Shown here: positions 56,115 through 63,218 of the stretch, piece by piece
Layout: the number at the start of each line of letters is the position of its first letter
Numbering within the stretch: the first letter of the stretch is position 1
Assembly (NCBI RefSeq): GCF_014595975.1
Contig: NZ_JABWGQ010000051.1
Location: 1 to 64,000 of the forward strand
Direction of reading: 5' to 3'
Source: Sphingopyxis sp. LK2115
GTDB lineage: Bacteria > Pseudomonadota > Alphaproteobacteria > Sphingomonadales > Sphingomonadaceae
DNA: 64,000 bases
Notes under the pieces: model-generated
The model's input: the letters and a program-made list of their open reading frames with translations, nothing else
What the model was told of the DNA's origin: nothing
Database searches by the model: none
Program-made: the position numbers and the translations under genes

Positions 56115-57374
56115 ATGGACCATTTTGAACTGCGTAACGGCGTCCTCCACGCCGAAGACATCCCGCTGCCGCAAATTGCCGAGGAGATCGGCACCCCCGT
56201 CTATGTCTATTCACGCGCGACGCTCGAACGCCATGCACAGGTGTTCGCCGACGCGCTCAAGGATATTCCGAAAAAGCACATCGCCTTTGCGATCAAGTGC
56301 AATCCCAATCTCGGCGTGCTGCGCGTGCTCGCGCGGCAGGGTTATGGCGCTGACGTCGTTTCGGGCGGCGAGCTTGAACGCGCGCTCGCCGCGGGCATGG
56401 CGGCCGAGGACATCGTCTTTTCGGGCGTCGGCAAGACGCGCGCCGAGCTCGCGCTCGGCCTCGACCGCGGCATCGGCCAGTTCAATATCGAGCATGAACC
56501 CGAAGGCGTCGCCCTGTCCGAAATCGCGGTGGGGAAGGAAACGACCGCGCGCGCGGTTCTGCGCGTCAATCCCGACGTTGACGCCGGGACGCACGCCAAG
56601 ATTTCGACCGGCAAGGCCGAAAACAAGTTCGGCGTCGGCATCGACGCCGCGCCCGCGATCTTTGACCGGCTGTCGGCGCTGCCGGGGCTCACGATGCGTG
56701 GGGTGGCGCTCCATATCGGCAGTCAGCTCACCAGCCTCGATCCGCTCGAGGCCGCGTTCGAGCGCGTCGGCCGCCTCGTCGCGGACCTGCGCGCCGCGGG
56801 GCACAGCATCACCCATGTCGACCTTGGCGGCGGGCTCGGCGTGCCCTATCGGCCCGACGATAATCCCCCGACCCCGGCCGAATATGGCGCGATGGTCGCG
56901 CGGGTGACAAAGGATTGGGACGTCACCCTGATGTTCGAGCCCGGCCGCGTCATCGCGGGCAACACCGGGGTGCTCTTGACCGAAGTGCTGTGGGTCAAGC
57001 CGGGCGCGGCAAACCCCTTTGTCATCGTCGACGCCGCGATGAACGATCTCGCGCGCCCCGCGCTCTACGATGCATATCACGACTTCGTCGCGGTCCGGCC
57101 CACGGGCGAAAAAATGACCGCGTCGATCGTCGGCCCGGTGTGCGAGACGGGCGATACCTTCGCGCGCGACCGGGTGATCGACAAGGTGGAGGCGGGCGAT
57201 CTGGCCGTCTTCCGCACCGCGGGCGCCTATGGCGCCACGATGGCGTCGACCTACAACAGCCGCAGCCTCGTTCCCGAAGTGCTCGTCGACGGCGGCCGAT
57301 ACATCACGGTCGCCGACCGCATCGCCGCAGGCACGATCATGGCGGCGGAGCGGGTGCCGGATTGGATTGAATGA
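56115..57374 (+). CDS. lysA: diaminopimelate decarboxylase
   Basis: The 419-residue PLP enzyme removes CO2 from meso-diaminopimelate to give lysine, the last step of the pathway. HIAFAIKCNPNLGVLRVLA carries the cofactor Lys near residue 58, GVALHIGSQL the His-Ile-Gly loop, DLGGGLGVPY the phosphate loop, and GPVCETGDTFARDR the catalytic Cys block. It is normal in length. It follows argH and the small lipoprotein, a common proteobacterial order. Confidence 0.94.
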   Translation: MDHFELRNGVLHAEDIPLPQIAEEIGTPVYVYSRATLERHAQVFADALKDIPKKHIAFAIKCNPNLGVLRVLARQGYGADVVSGGELERALAAGMAAEDIVFSGVGKTRAELALGLDRGIGQFNIEHEPEGVALSEIAVGKETTARAVLRVNPDVDAGTHAKISTGKAENKFGVGIDAAPAIFDRLSALPGLTMRGVALHIGSQLTSLDPLEAAFERVGRLVADLRAAGHSITHVDLGGGLGVPYRPDDNPPTPAEYGAMVARVTKDWDVTLMFEPGRVIAGNTGVLLTEVLWVKPGAANPFVIVDAAMNDLARPALYDAYHDFVAVRPTGEKMTASIVGPVCETGDTFARDRVIDKVEAGDLAVFRTAGAYGATMASTYNSRSLVPEVLVDGGRYITVADRIAAGTIMAAERVPDWIE

Positions 57375-57445
57375 GTCATCAAAGGCCCGGGTGTCCAAAC
57401 CCGCCGAATGTTGAAAATGTCGGATCGGTCAGCGAGAGAGGGACT

Positions 57446-57979
57446 ATGGCGACGACCGATCCGATAGAGATAAGCCAAGTGGAGGATTTTCCGACCGCCG
57501 AACTCGCGGCGTGCGACTTTTCGTTCGACATTTCGCAGGTCATCGCCTTTCCATATGACGATCCGTACCGGCTCCATCCGGTCCCGCCTCGGCGCAAGGA
57601 TTATGGCTGGGACCCTGCCGATTGGGATGGCGCAGAAACGGAAAAAAAGGCCGTCTTCATCGCTCGGTCGGGCGATCATATATTGGGTTACGCTTGGGTT
57701 TCCGAATATTGGAACGGGATGGCGAACCTTGCAGAGCTCGCGGTCGACCGGCGGGCGCGGGGACGCGGGGTGGCGGTTGCGCTTTTGGCAAGGATCGACG
57801 TCTGGGCACATGATAATGGTTTTGGGCTGATCCGGCTGGAAACCCAGTCGAACAATGTCGCAGCCTGTCGCCTGTATGCGCGCGTCGGCTATGCGCTGGG
57901 CGGTTTCGACGAAATGCTCTACGCTGGCGGACCCCATGAGGGCGAAGTCGCGCTCTTCTGGTACAGGGATTTGCGGTGA
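57446..57979 (+). CDS. streptothricin-acetyltransferase-like GNAT
   Basis: The 177-residue acetyltransferase is closely similar to streptothricin acetyltransferases (Sat): RKDYGWDPAD near residue 50, VDRRARGRGVAVALL (the acetyl-CoA loop, residues 100-114), LIRLETQSNNVAACRLYARV (128-147) and GYALGGFDEMLY. Sat enzymes acetylate the beta-lysine amine of streptothricin; whether this one does is unknown, and chromosomal relatives may act on other amines. ATG 57446 follows GAGAGGG; an ATG at 57371 overlapping the lysA stop would add 25 residues. Confidence 0.8.
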   Translation: MATTDPIEISQVEDFPTAELAACDFSFDISQVIAFPYDDPYRLHPVPPRRKDYGWDPADWDGAETEKKAVFIARSGDHILGYAWVSEYWNGMANLAELAVDRRARGRGVAVALLARIDVWAHDNGFGLIRLETQSNNVAACRLYARVGYALGGFDEMLYAGGPHEGEVALFWYRDLR

Positions 57980-58048
57980 ACACCGCACGCGTTTCTCCCG
58001 CCTTCGTGGGTTCGCACCCACGTCGGCGAACAACGGCAGGACCGTCGG

Positions 58049-58822
58049 ATGCACCAGTTCCCCATTTTTGTTAATTTGCGCGGCCGCGCCGTCGTGCTGA
58101 TCGGCGAGGGGGAGGCGGCCGAGGCAAAAGCCCGCCTGATCGCGCGGGCGGGCGGGCGGATCGTCCCCGCGTGGGAGCAAGGCGCGACGATTGCCTTCGT
58201 CGCGCTCGCCGATGACTCCGAAGCGTGCGCCGTTGCCGCCGATCTTCGCGCGCGCGGCCTGCTCGTCAATGTCGTCGATCGCCCCGATCTTTGCGATTTC
58301 ACCACCCCCGCGATCGTCGACCGCGCCCCGGTGACCATCGCCATCGGCACCGGTGGCGCGTCGGCGGGGCTGGCAAAAGCGGTGCGCCAACGCATCGAAG
58401 CGCTGTTGCCCGCGCGGCTCGGCGACCTTGCCCGCGCGCTCCACGCGGCGCGCGCCGCGATGAAGGCGCGCTGGCCCGCCGCCGCCGACCGTCGCCGCGC
58501 GATCGACGCCGCGCTGGCCAGCGGCGGCGCGCTCGACCCGCTCGACGGCGATGCGGCGGACCGGGTGGCAAGCTGGCTGGAAGGCGAAAACGATGCGCCG
58601 CAATCGCGCCTCGAAACCGTCCGTCTGACGAGCGCCGACCCCGACCAGCTAACCCTGCGTGCGGCCCGCCTGCTGGGGGAGGCCGACCATATCTTTCATC
58701 CGCCGGGCATCCCCGCCGCGATTCTTGCCCGCGCCCGCGCCGACGCCGCGCGTCACATTGCCGCCGCACCGCCACAGGAACCACCGGGCGGCCTGTCCTT
58801 GTGGCTGGACATGCGCGCCTAG
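58049..58822 (+). CDS. precorrin-2 dehydrogenase/ferrochelatase with a remnant C-terminal domain
   Basis: Residues 1 to about 180 match the siroheme-synthase N-terminal module: FPIFVNLRGRAVVLIGEGEAA (NAD loop), the AVAADLRARGLLVNVVDRPD segment and ATPAIVDRAPVTIAIGTGGASAG-type block, here FTTPAIVDRAPVTIAIGTGG. The rest (about 192-240) resembles only the first part of a uroporphyrinogen-III methyltransferase (ADPDQLTLRAARLLGEADHI) and then stops. So the oxidation and iron-insertion half of CysG looks intact and the methyltransferase half lost. The 257-residue length and start at ATG 58049 support this. Confidence 0.75.
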   Translation: MHQFPIFVNLRGRAVVLIGEGEAAEAKARLIARAGGRIVPAWEQGATIAFVALADDSEACAVAADLRARGLLVNVVDRPDLCDFTTPAIVDRAPVTIAIGTGGASAGLAKAVRQRIEALLPARLGDLARALHAARAAMKARWPAAADRRRAIDAALASGGALDPLDGDAADRVASWLEGENDAPQSRLETVRLTSADPDQLTLRAARLLGEADHIFHPPGIPAAILARARADAARHIAAAPPQEPPGGLSLWLDMRA

Positions 58823-58861
58823 GGCGCTTCGACCGCCAGGCTGGTCAAATCATCACGGGGT

Positions 58862-59881
58862 TCATTGATTCAGCCCATGCTTTTTCAGCGCATGGCGAAT
58901 CTGGTCATAGCTGAGGCCGAGCGCCTCGGCCGCGACCTTCTGGTTATAGCGGCATCGCGCCATCGTGTCGGCCAGGATCGTCTTTTCATAGCTGTCGACC
59001 GCGGCGCGCAGGTCGCTGACCTGGCCCGGCGGCGGCGCGGCGGCGGACGCGGCGGCGGGAGCGGCGGCGCTGGCCGGTTCGGCCTTCGTCGACCGTGACG
59101 CGGGTTGCCAGGGGCTCGCAAAAGGATCAAAGCTCAGCGCGTCGATCGGTTTCGTCGGGTCGCCCCAGCGATAGACGGCGCGCTCGATGACATTCCTGAG
59201 TTCGCGGACATTGCCCGGCCAGTCATATCCTTCCATCGCCGCGAGCGCGCGCGGGCCGAATCCCGGCCATTCGTCCCAGCCGACGACCGCCGCCATGCGC
59301 TGCCCGAAATAGGTCGCGAGCACTTCGATATCGCCCTCGCGCGCGCGCAGCGGGGGCAGGGTGATGACCTCGAACGATAACCGGTCGAGCAGGTCGGCGC
59401 GGAACCGGTTGTCTTCGACCAGCGCGGGAAGATGTTCGTTGGTCGCCGCGACGATGCGCACGTCGACGCGGATGGGGCGCGACGATCCGACGCGCGTGAC
59501 CTCGCCATATTCGACTGCGCGCAGCAGGCGCTCCTGTGCCCCCATCGACATCGTTGCCAGCTCGTCCAGAAAGAGCGTGCCGCCGTCGGCTTCCTCGAAC
59601 CGCCCAGCGCGGCTGCGCGTCGCGCCGGTGAAGGCGCCCGCTTCATGTCCGAACAGCTCGCTCTCGATCAGCGTTTCGGGCATCGCGGCGCAGTTCATGA
59701 TGACATAGGGGCGATCCCAGCGCGTCGACAGGCGGTGCAGCCGCTCGGCGATCAGTTCCTTGCCCGTCCCGCGCTCGCCGATCACCAGCACCGGGCGGTC
59801 GAGCAGCGCCGCCTGGCTCGCGCGATCGACCGCGTCCTGAAAGGCTGCCGACTGGCCGATGAACTGCGTTTCGCGCTCCAT
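58862..59881 (-). CDS. pspF: sigma-54-dependent activator PspF
   Basis: The 339-residue protein is a bare AAA+ activator without a receiver domain, as in PspF. Walker A GERGTGKE is at 35-42, the sigma-54-contact loop GAFTGA at 82-87, Walker B GTLFLDEL at 101-108, and a Fis-type helix-turn-helix closes the C-terminus (AAEALGLSYDQIRHALKKHG). An Ala/Pro linker before the HTH is long. ATG 59881 is used; a TTG at 59887 is possible. It is divergent from the psp genes, and PspA would hold it inactive until envelope stress. Confidence 0.9.
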   Translation of the reverse strand: MERETQFIGQSAAFQDAVDRASQAALLDRPVLVIGERGTGKELIAERLHRLSTRWDRPYVIMNCAAMPETLIESELFGHEAGAFTGATRSRAGRFEEADGGTLFLDELATMSMGAQERLLRAVEYGEVTRVGSSRPIRVDVRIVAATNEHLPALVEDNRFRADLLDRLSFEVITLPPLRAREGDIEVLATYFGQRMAAVVGWDEWPGFGPRALAAMEGYDWPGNVRELRNVIERAVYRWGDPTKPIDALSFDPFASPWQPASRSTKAEPASAAAPAAASAAAPPPGQVSDLRAAVDSYEKTILADTMARCRYNQKVAAEALGLSYDQIRHALKKHGLNQ

Positions 59882-59882
59882 T

Positions 59883-59917
59883 CCCAATCATTGGCAAATT
59901 TTCCCGCTGATTGGCAA
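59883..59917 (+). promoter_or_regulatory. candidate PspF upstream activating sites
   Basis: Two copies of ATTGGCAA start at 59890 and 59910, exactly 20 bases apart, and the first is the right half of the palindrome CCAATCATTGG (59884-59894). They lie about 65-100 bases before the sigma-54 promoter, where PspF binds in other bacteria, and also at the start of pspF, allowing autoregulation. Confidence 0.55.
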
Positions 59918-59980
59918 GCTTAATCGAATGCGAACGTGAATCGCGAATGAAATTGCGCAGTTTTCCGGGGTTATCGGCAA

Positions 59981-59997
59981 TTGGCACGCCTCCTGCA
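59981..59997 (+). promoter_or_regulatory. sigma-54 promoter of the psp operon
   Basis: TTGGCACG is followed, with exact -24/-12 spacing (GG at 59983-59984, GC at 59995-59996), by CTGCATTA. The match to the TGGCAC-N5-TTGCA consensus is good. It points toward the small leader gene and pspA, and the activator PspF is encoded divergently just upstream. Confidence 0.82.
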
Positions 59998-60056
59998 TTA
60001 ATTTCGGTGAACCGGCGCACAAGGCTCCGGTGCAGCAAAACAGGAAGGTTGATACG

Positions 60057-60221
60057 ATGAAAACGAAGATTGCCCAGGCCGCTACTTTCGCGTTCAGCGC
60101 GGTGGGTGCACTGGCCATCCTCGTCGGTGCGGTCGACTATCCTGCCACCGCCGCCGCCAGCGTCCCCGTCGTCGGCCTGGTGGGTGCTGCTTCGACCCCG
60201 GCGGTCGGCCCCATGGCCTGA
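60057..60221 (+). CDS. small psp leader protein
   Basis: This 54-residue protein starts with MKTKIAQAATFAFSAVGALA, a signal-like hydrophobic stretch, then ILVGAVDYPATAAA and a short Val/Pro/Ala tail. A possible cleavage site lies after the Ala run. The ATG at 60057 follows AGGAAGG. No family was recognised. It is the first gene after the sigma-54 promoter and is separated from pspA by a strong terminator, so it would be the main product of short transcripts and could report or tune envelope stress. Confidence 0.6.
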   Translation: MKTKIAQAATFAFSAVGALAILVGAVDYPATAAASVPVVGLVGAASTPAVGPMA

Positions 60222-60237
60222 CCGGCACTGGTGCCGG
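60222..60237 (+). promoter_or_regulatory. alternative hairpin competing with the psp terminator
   Basis: CCGGCAC (60222-60228) and GTGCCGG (60231-60237) form a seven-base hairpin with a two-base loop, starting right after the leader stop codon. Its right arm overlaps the left arm of the terminator at 60228-60240, so the two structures exclude each other. Confidence 0.5.
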
Positions 60238-60280
60238 GGCACTCTCCCCCCTTGCCCCGCCCCGGCACCAGCATTTTTTT
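60228..60280 (+). terminator. intrinsic terminator between the leader gene and pspA
   Basis: Thirteen-base perfect arms (60228-60240 CTGGTGCCGGGGC, 60259-60271 GCCCCGGCACCAG) enclose an 18-base pyrimidine-rich loop and are followed by CA and seven T residues (60274-60280). This is the strongest terminator in the window. It lies 43 bases before pspA, so pspA transcription needs readthrough or its own promoter. Confidence 0.85.
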
Positions 60281-60322
60281 GAACCAGACAATCAGGTCTC
60301 AAGTTTTCGACAGGAGTTTCCA

Positions 60323-60985
60323 ATGGGTATTTTTTCACGAACCCGCGACATCATCGCCGCCAACGTCACCGACCTGCTCGACCGGGCCGAAGACCCCGAA
60401 AAGATGATCCGCCAGATCATCTTCGAAATGAACGAAACGCTTGTCGAAGTCCGCGCCTCCGCCGCCCGCACCATCGCGGACCAGAAGGAGATGCGCCGCC
60501 ACATCGCCAAGCTCGAAAGCCTGCAGGACAGCTGGAAGGAAAAGGCTGAACTTGCGCTGTCGAAGGACCGCGAAGACCTCGCCACCGCCGCGCTTGTCGA
60601 AAAGCAGAAGGCCGCAGACATGGCCGAACGCCTGAAAGCCGAGATCGCCGTCCTTGACGACGCGCTGACCGGCTATGAGGCCGACATCGCCAAGCTGCAG
60701 AAAAAGCTCTCCGAAGCGCGCGCGCGCCAGTCGAGCATCGTCAACCGCCTCGAAAGCGCCGAAAACCGCTATCGCCTTCGCGAAATGACCAACGGCGACC
60801 GGGTCGAGGATGCTTTCTCGCGCTTTGAAATCCTCGAACGCCGCGTCGACGAAGCCGAAGGGCGGGCCGACGCGCTGGGTCTCGGCTACAAAAAGTCGCT
60901 CGACGAAGAGATTGCCGAACTTCAGGCCGCCGACAAGGTCGCCGCCGAACTCGCCGCGCTGAAGGCTGCGCAGGGCAAGAAATAA
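60323..60985 (+). CDS. pspA: phage shock protein A
   Basis: The 220-residue PspA/IM30-family coiled-coil protein binds stressed membranes and inhibits PspF. MGIFSRTRDIIAANVTDLLD at the start is the amphipathic helix, followed by EDPEKMIRQIIFEM and long heptad regions with GDRVEDAFSRFE. Length is normal (E. coli 222). The ATG at 60323 has AGGAG. The gene lies 12 bases before pspB. Confidence 0.95.
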   Translation: MGIFSRTRDIIAANVTDLLDRAEDPEKMIRQIIFEMNETLVEVRASAARTIADQKEMRRHIAKLESLQDSWKEKAELALSKDREDLATAALVEKQKAADMAERLKAEIAVLDDALTGYEADIAKLQKKLSEARARQSSIVNRLESAENRYRLREMTNGDRVEDAFSRFEILERRVDEAEGRADALGLGYKKSLDEEIAELQAADKVAAELAALKAAQGKK

Positions 60986-60997
60986 GGAGCCGGACCG

Positions 60998-61273
60998 ATG
61001 GAAGAAGTCATCATCGTCCCGATCGTCATCGGAACGCTCTTCCTCGGTCTGCCCTGGCTGATCCTCCACTATATCACCAAGTGGAAACAGGCCAAGACGC
61101 TTACCGGAGAAGACGAACAGCTGCTCGACGAACTTTACGATACGGCCAGACGGCTCGAGAATCGTCTACATACCGTCGAACGCATCATCAGCGCCGACCA
61201 TCCCGACTTCCGCCCCGCGGTTCGCAGCGATGAAGAGCTGGCGCAGCTCGAAAACATAAACCGGAGGAACTGA
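60998..61273 (+). CDS. pspB: phage shock protein B
   Basis: The 91-residue protein has one N-terminal membrane helix (IVPIVIGTLFLGLPWLILHY) and a charged cytoplasmic coil with LYDTARRLENRLHTVERIIS, the conserved PspB block, ending DHPDFRP. It senses stress together with PspC and releases PspF from PspA. It has a clear ribosome site, and pspC starts two bases after its stop. The motif RLENRLHTVERI is the model for the repeated downstream genes. Confidence 0.93.
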   Translation: MEEVIIVPIVIGTLFLGLPWLILHYITKWKQAKTLTGEDEQLLDELYDTARRLENRLHTVERIISADHPDFRPAVRSDEELAQLENINRRN

Positions 61274-61274
61274 G

Positions 61275-61655
61275 ATGTCTGCCAGCCGCACCAAATTCTA
61301 TCTCGACAAGCAGAACGCCAAATGGAGCGGCGTATGCGCGGGGATCGCGGACTATAGCGGGATCGACGTGCTCTGGGTCCGCGTCGGAGCGGTGCTGCTC
61401 ACCTTGATGGGCGGTTTTCCCTGGACGCTGATCGCTTACTGGATGGTCGCCTGGATGGGCACGCCCAAACCCTTCGCGCTCTATGGCTCGCAGGAAGAAG
61501 CCAAGTTCTGGCAGGGGGTGCGCAGCAATCCCGCGGCGTCCACTCGCGACATCAAGTCGCGCTTTCGCGACATCGACCGTCGGCTCGCCGACATCGAACT
61601 TTACTACACCAGCCATAATCGCCGCCTCGCCGACGAGATTGACGCCCTTCGTTAA
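61275..61655 (+). CDS. pspC: phage shock protein C
   Basis: The 126-residue protein has the PspC domain (KFYLDKQNAKWSGVCAGIAD and DVLWVRVGAVLLTLMGG, residues 7-50), a second hydrophobic stretch that anchors it, and a cytoplasmic coil with RFRDIDRRLADIELYY. Its C-terminus LADEIDALR is shared, in variant form, with most of the small proteins encoded downstream. It lies directly after pspB and should form the membrane sensor with it. Confidence 0.92.
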   Translation: MSASRTKFYLDKQNAKWSGVCAGIADYSGIDVLWVRVGAVLLTLMGGFPWTLIAYWMVAWMGTPKPFALYGSQEEAKFWQGVRSNPAASTRDIKSRFRDIDRRLADIELYYTSHNRRLADEIDALR

Positions 61656-61702
61656 TTTGCGGCGCAGAGCGGACGGGCTGGCATGCAACAGGGAGAATAC
61701 AG

Positions 61703-62002
61703 ATGAACATCGGTGGTACCGGTTTCGTCCTCGCCATTATCGCATTATCGATCGGCGGCTGGATGTTCACCACCTGGATCCGCGCCAAGCACGGCTATCC
61801 GGTCGAAAATGAATGGGGCGGCACGGTTCATCGAACCGACGCCGACGCTGATCGAAAAATCAGGCTCTTGACCGACGACAATGCCAAGCTTGCCAGTCAG
61901 GTCAGCCGACTGGAGGAACGGATCGCGGTGCTCGAACGGATCGCGACCGAAGATGGCGGCAAAGCGGCGCAGCTTGCCGACCAGATCGACAGCCTGCGCT
62001 GA
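61703..62002 (+). CDS. PspB-like membrane coiled-coil protein 1
   Basis: This 99-residue protein has one N-terminal membrane helix (FVLAIIALSIGGWMFTTWI), the juxtamembrane motif KHGYPVENEWG, and a coiled coil with SRLEERIAVLERIATED ending QLADQIDSLR. The layout and the ERIAVLERI block match PspB, and the last residues resemble the PspC end. It follows pspC by 47 bases. The functional role is unknown; a partner or regulator of PspA/PspB/PspC at the inner membrane is inferred. Confidence 0.8.
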   Translation: MNIGGTGFVLAIIALSIGGWMFTTWIRAKHGYPVENEWGGTVHRTDADADRKIRLLTDDNAKLASQVSRLEERIAVLERIATEDGGKAAQLADQIDSLR

Positions 62003-62013
62003 GGGGATAACAG

Positions 62014-62331
62014 ATGAATCTGGACATTGTGAACGCCTTTGCTCCCGTCGCCGCGATCGTCGGCCTGGCCGGGGTGGCGGGCTGGGTCTACACCACCTGG
62101 CTGCGCGTCAAGAATGGCTATCCGCTTGAAAACAGCTGGGGCAAGGCCGTCTATCCGCGCACCAGCGACGAAGCGATGGAGCGCATCAAGCTCATCAGCC
62201 AGGAAAATGCCCAGCTGCGCGCCGAACTCGGTTCGGTGAAGGATCGCCTCGCGGTCGTCGAGCGCATCGTCACCGACGAAAGTCACCGCGTCGCGGCCGA
62301 GATCGAGGCGCTGCGGCGCCCGGCGAACTGA
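62014..62331 (+). CDS. PspB-like membrane coiled-coil protein 2
   Basis: The 105-residue protein repeats the design: N-terminal membrane helix (FAPVAAIVGLAGVAGWVYTT), KNGYPLENSWGKA (close to the motif of protein 1), then a coil with GSVKDRLAVVERIVTDE and an end AAEIEALRRPAN. The gap to protein 1 is 11 bases with its own ribosome site. Similarity to protein 1 is higher than to PspB, suggesting a local duplication. Confidence 0.8.
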   Translation: MNLDIVNAFAPVAAIVGLAGVAGWVYTTWLRVKNGYPLENSWGKAVYPRTSDEAMERIKLISQENAQLRAELGSVKDRLAVVERIVTDESHRVAAEIEALRRPAN

Positions 62332-62343
62332 GGAGACAGGCAG

Positions 62344-62607
62344 ATGGAAACGATCCTCATCCTGTTCATTGTCGTCGGGCTGCCGGTCACGCTCGGCATC
62401 GGCTACGCCGCCTATGAACGCCACCTCAAGTTCAAGGAACGCGCGTTTGAGGCGATGAGCAGCGAAACCGCGGAAAAGGCGGCGCAATATGCCGCGCACA
62501 CGGAACGGCTCGAAGCGCGCGTGCGCGTGCTCGAACGGATCGTGACCGACAAGGGCGTCGACGTCGCCGACGAGATCGAAAAGCTGCGCGACGCCCCGCT
62601 CAACTGA
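62344..62607 (+). CDS. PspB-like membrane coiled-coil protein 3
   Basis: The 87-residue protein has the membrane helix ILILFIVVGLPVTLGIGYAA, whose VVGLPVTLGIG recalls the PspB helix, and a coil with RLEARVRVLERIVTDKG and the terminal VADEIEKLRDAPLN. It lacks the KxGYP juxtamembrane motif. It starts 12 bases after protein 2. As with its neighbours, a role beside PspB is inferred from repetition and position. Confidence 0.8.
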   Translation: METILILFIVVGLPVTLGIGYAAYERHLKFKERAFEAMSSETAEKAAQYAAHTERLEARVRVLERIVTDKGVDVADEIEKLRDAPLN

Positions 62608-62640
62608 TAACAATAAGCGAGACTGGAAAGGAACCTCCCC

Positions 62641-62898
62641 ATGGGCCCGTTTGAAATGGTCGTCGGCATCGTCCTCATCGTGACGATCGGCAGCATCATC
62701 CGCGCCAAGCACGGCATCCGCCGCGACCGCCACGGCAACGACTATGTCGCCAATGACGCCGAAACCAAGGCGTTGCAGGCCGAGATACGCGCCCTCAAGG
62801 AGCGCATCCAGGTGCTCGAACGCATCGCCACCGACAATAATCGCGCCGTCGCGCTCGACGAGGAAATCGAAAAGCTGCGCGACAGCAGCAAGATCTGA
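62641..62898 (+). CDS. PspB-like membrane coiled-coil protein 4
   Basis: The 85-residue protein has the helix FEMVVGIVLIVTIGSIIRAK, a charged KHGIRRDRHGNDY segment that recalls the KHGYP motif, and a coil RALKERIQVLERIATDN ending LDEEIEKLRDSSKI. It lies 33 bases after protein 3 with an AAGGAAC ribosome site. The C-terminal DEEIEKLRDS is nearly the same as in protein 3. Confidence 0.8.
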   Translation: MGPFEMVVGIVLIVTIGSIIRAKHGIRRDRHGNDYVANDAETKALQAEIRALKERIQVLERIATDNNRAVALDEEIEKLRDSSKI

Positions 62899-62921
62899 AC
62901 GCCGGTAAAGGAGCAACGCTC

Positions 62922-63167
62922 ATGGCTTTCATCACTCCCGACCTCACCACCGCGGCCATCGCCCTCGCCGGGCTTACCATCGTCAGCCTGGTCGCGCTGC
63001 GCGGCTGGCGCGACTGGATCCAGCTGAAGCGCGAGGAACTCGCCGCGGGCCACGCCCCGCTGGCGCACGATCCCACCGTGCCGCACGCCGGATCGCGGAT
63101 CGAAATCGCCGACCTCAAGGAACGGCTGCGCAAGCTGGAAGCGATCGCGGCGGGGGTGGATCTGTAA
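62922..63167 (+). CDS. PspB-like membrane coiled-coil protein 5
   Basis: This 81-residue member is the most divergent: membrane helix TAAIALAGLTIVSLVALRGW, a longer Pro/His-rich linker, then the coil IADLKERLRKLEAIAAGVDL. It keeps the RL.KLE.I core but has lost the T(D/E) and EIxxLR parts. It ends the series, 203 bases before sufE. It has AAAGGAG before its ATG. Confidence 0.72.
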   Translation: MAFITPDLTTAAIALAGLTIVSLVALRGWRDWIQLKREELAAGHAPLAHDPTVPHAGSRIEIADLKERLRKLEAIAAGVDL

Positions 63168-63218
63168 CGCGCCGCCGGGCCATTTCTTTGTCACCCCGGC
63201 TGCGGCGATGGCCTCGCT

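Noticed and set aside
61703-63167. A CRISPR-like or DNA-level tandem repeat
   Set aside because: The five units resemble each other as proteins, but the DNA has no exact or evenly spaced repeats.
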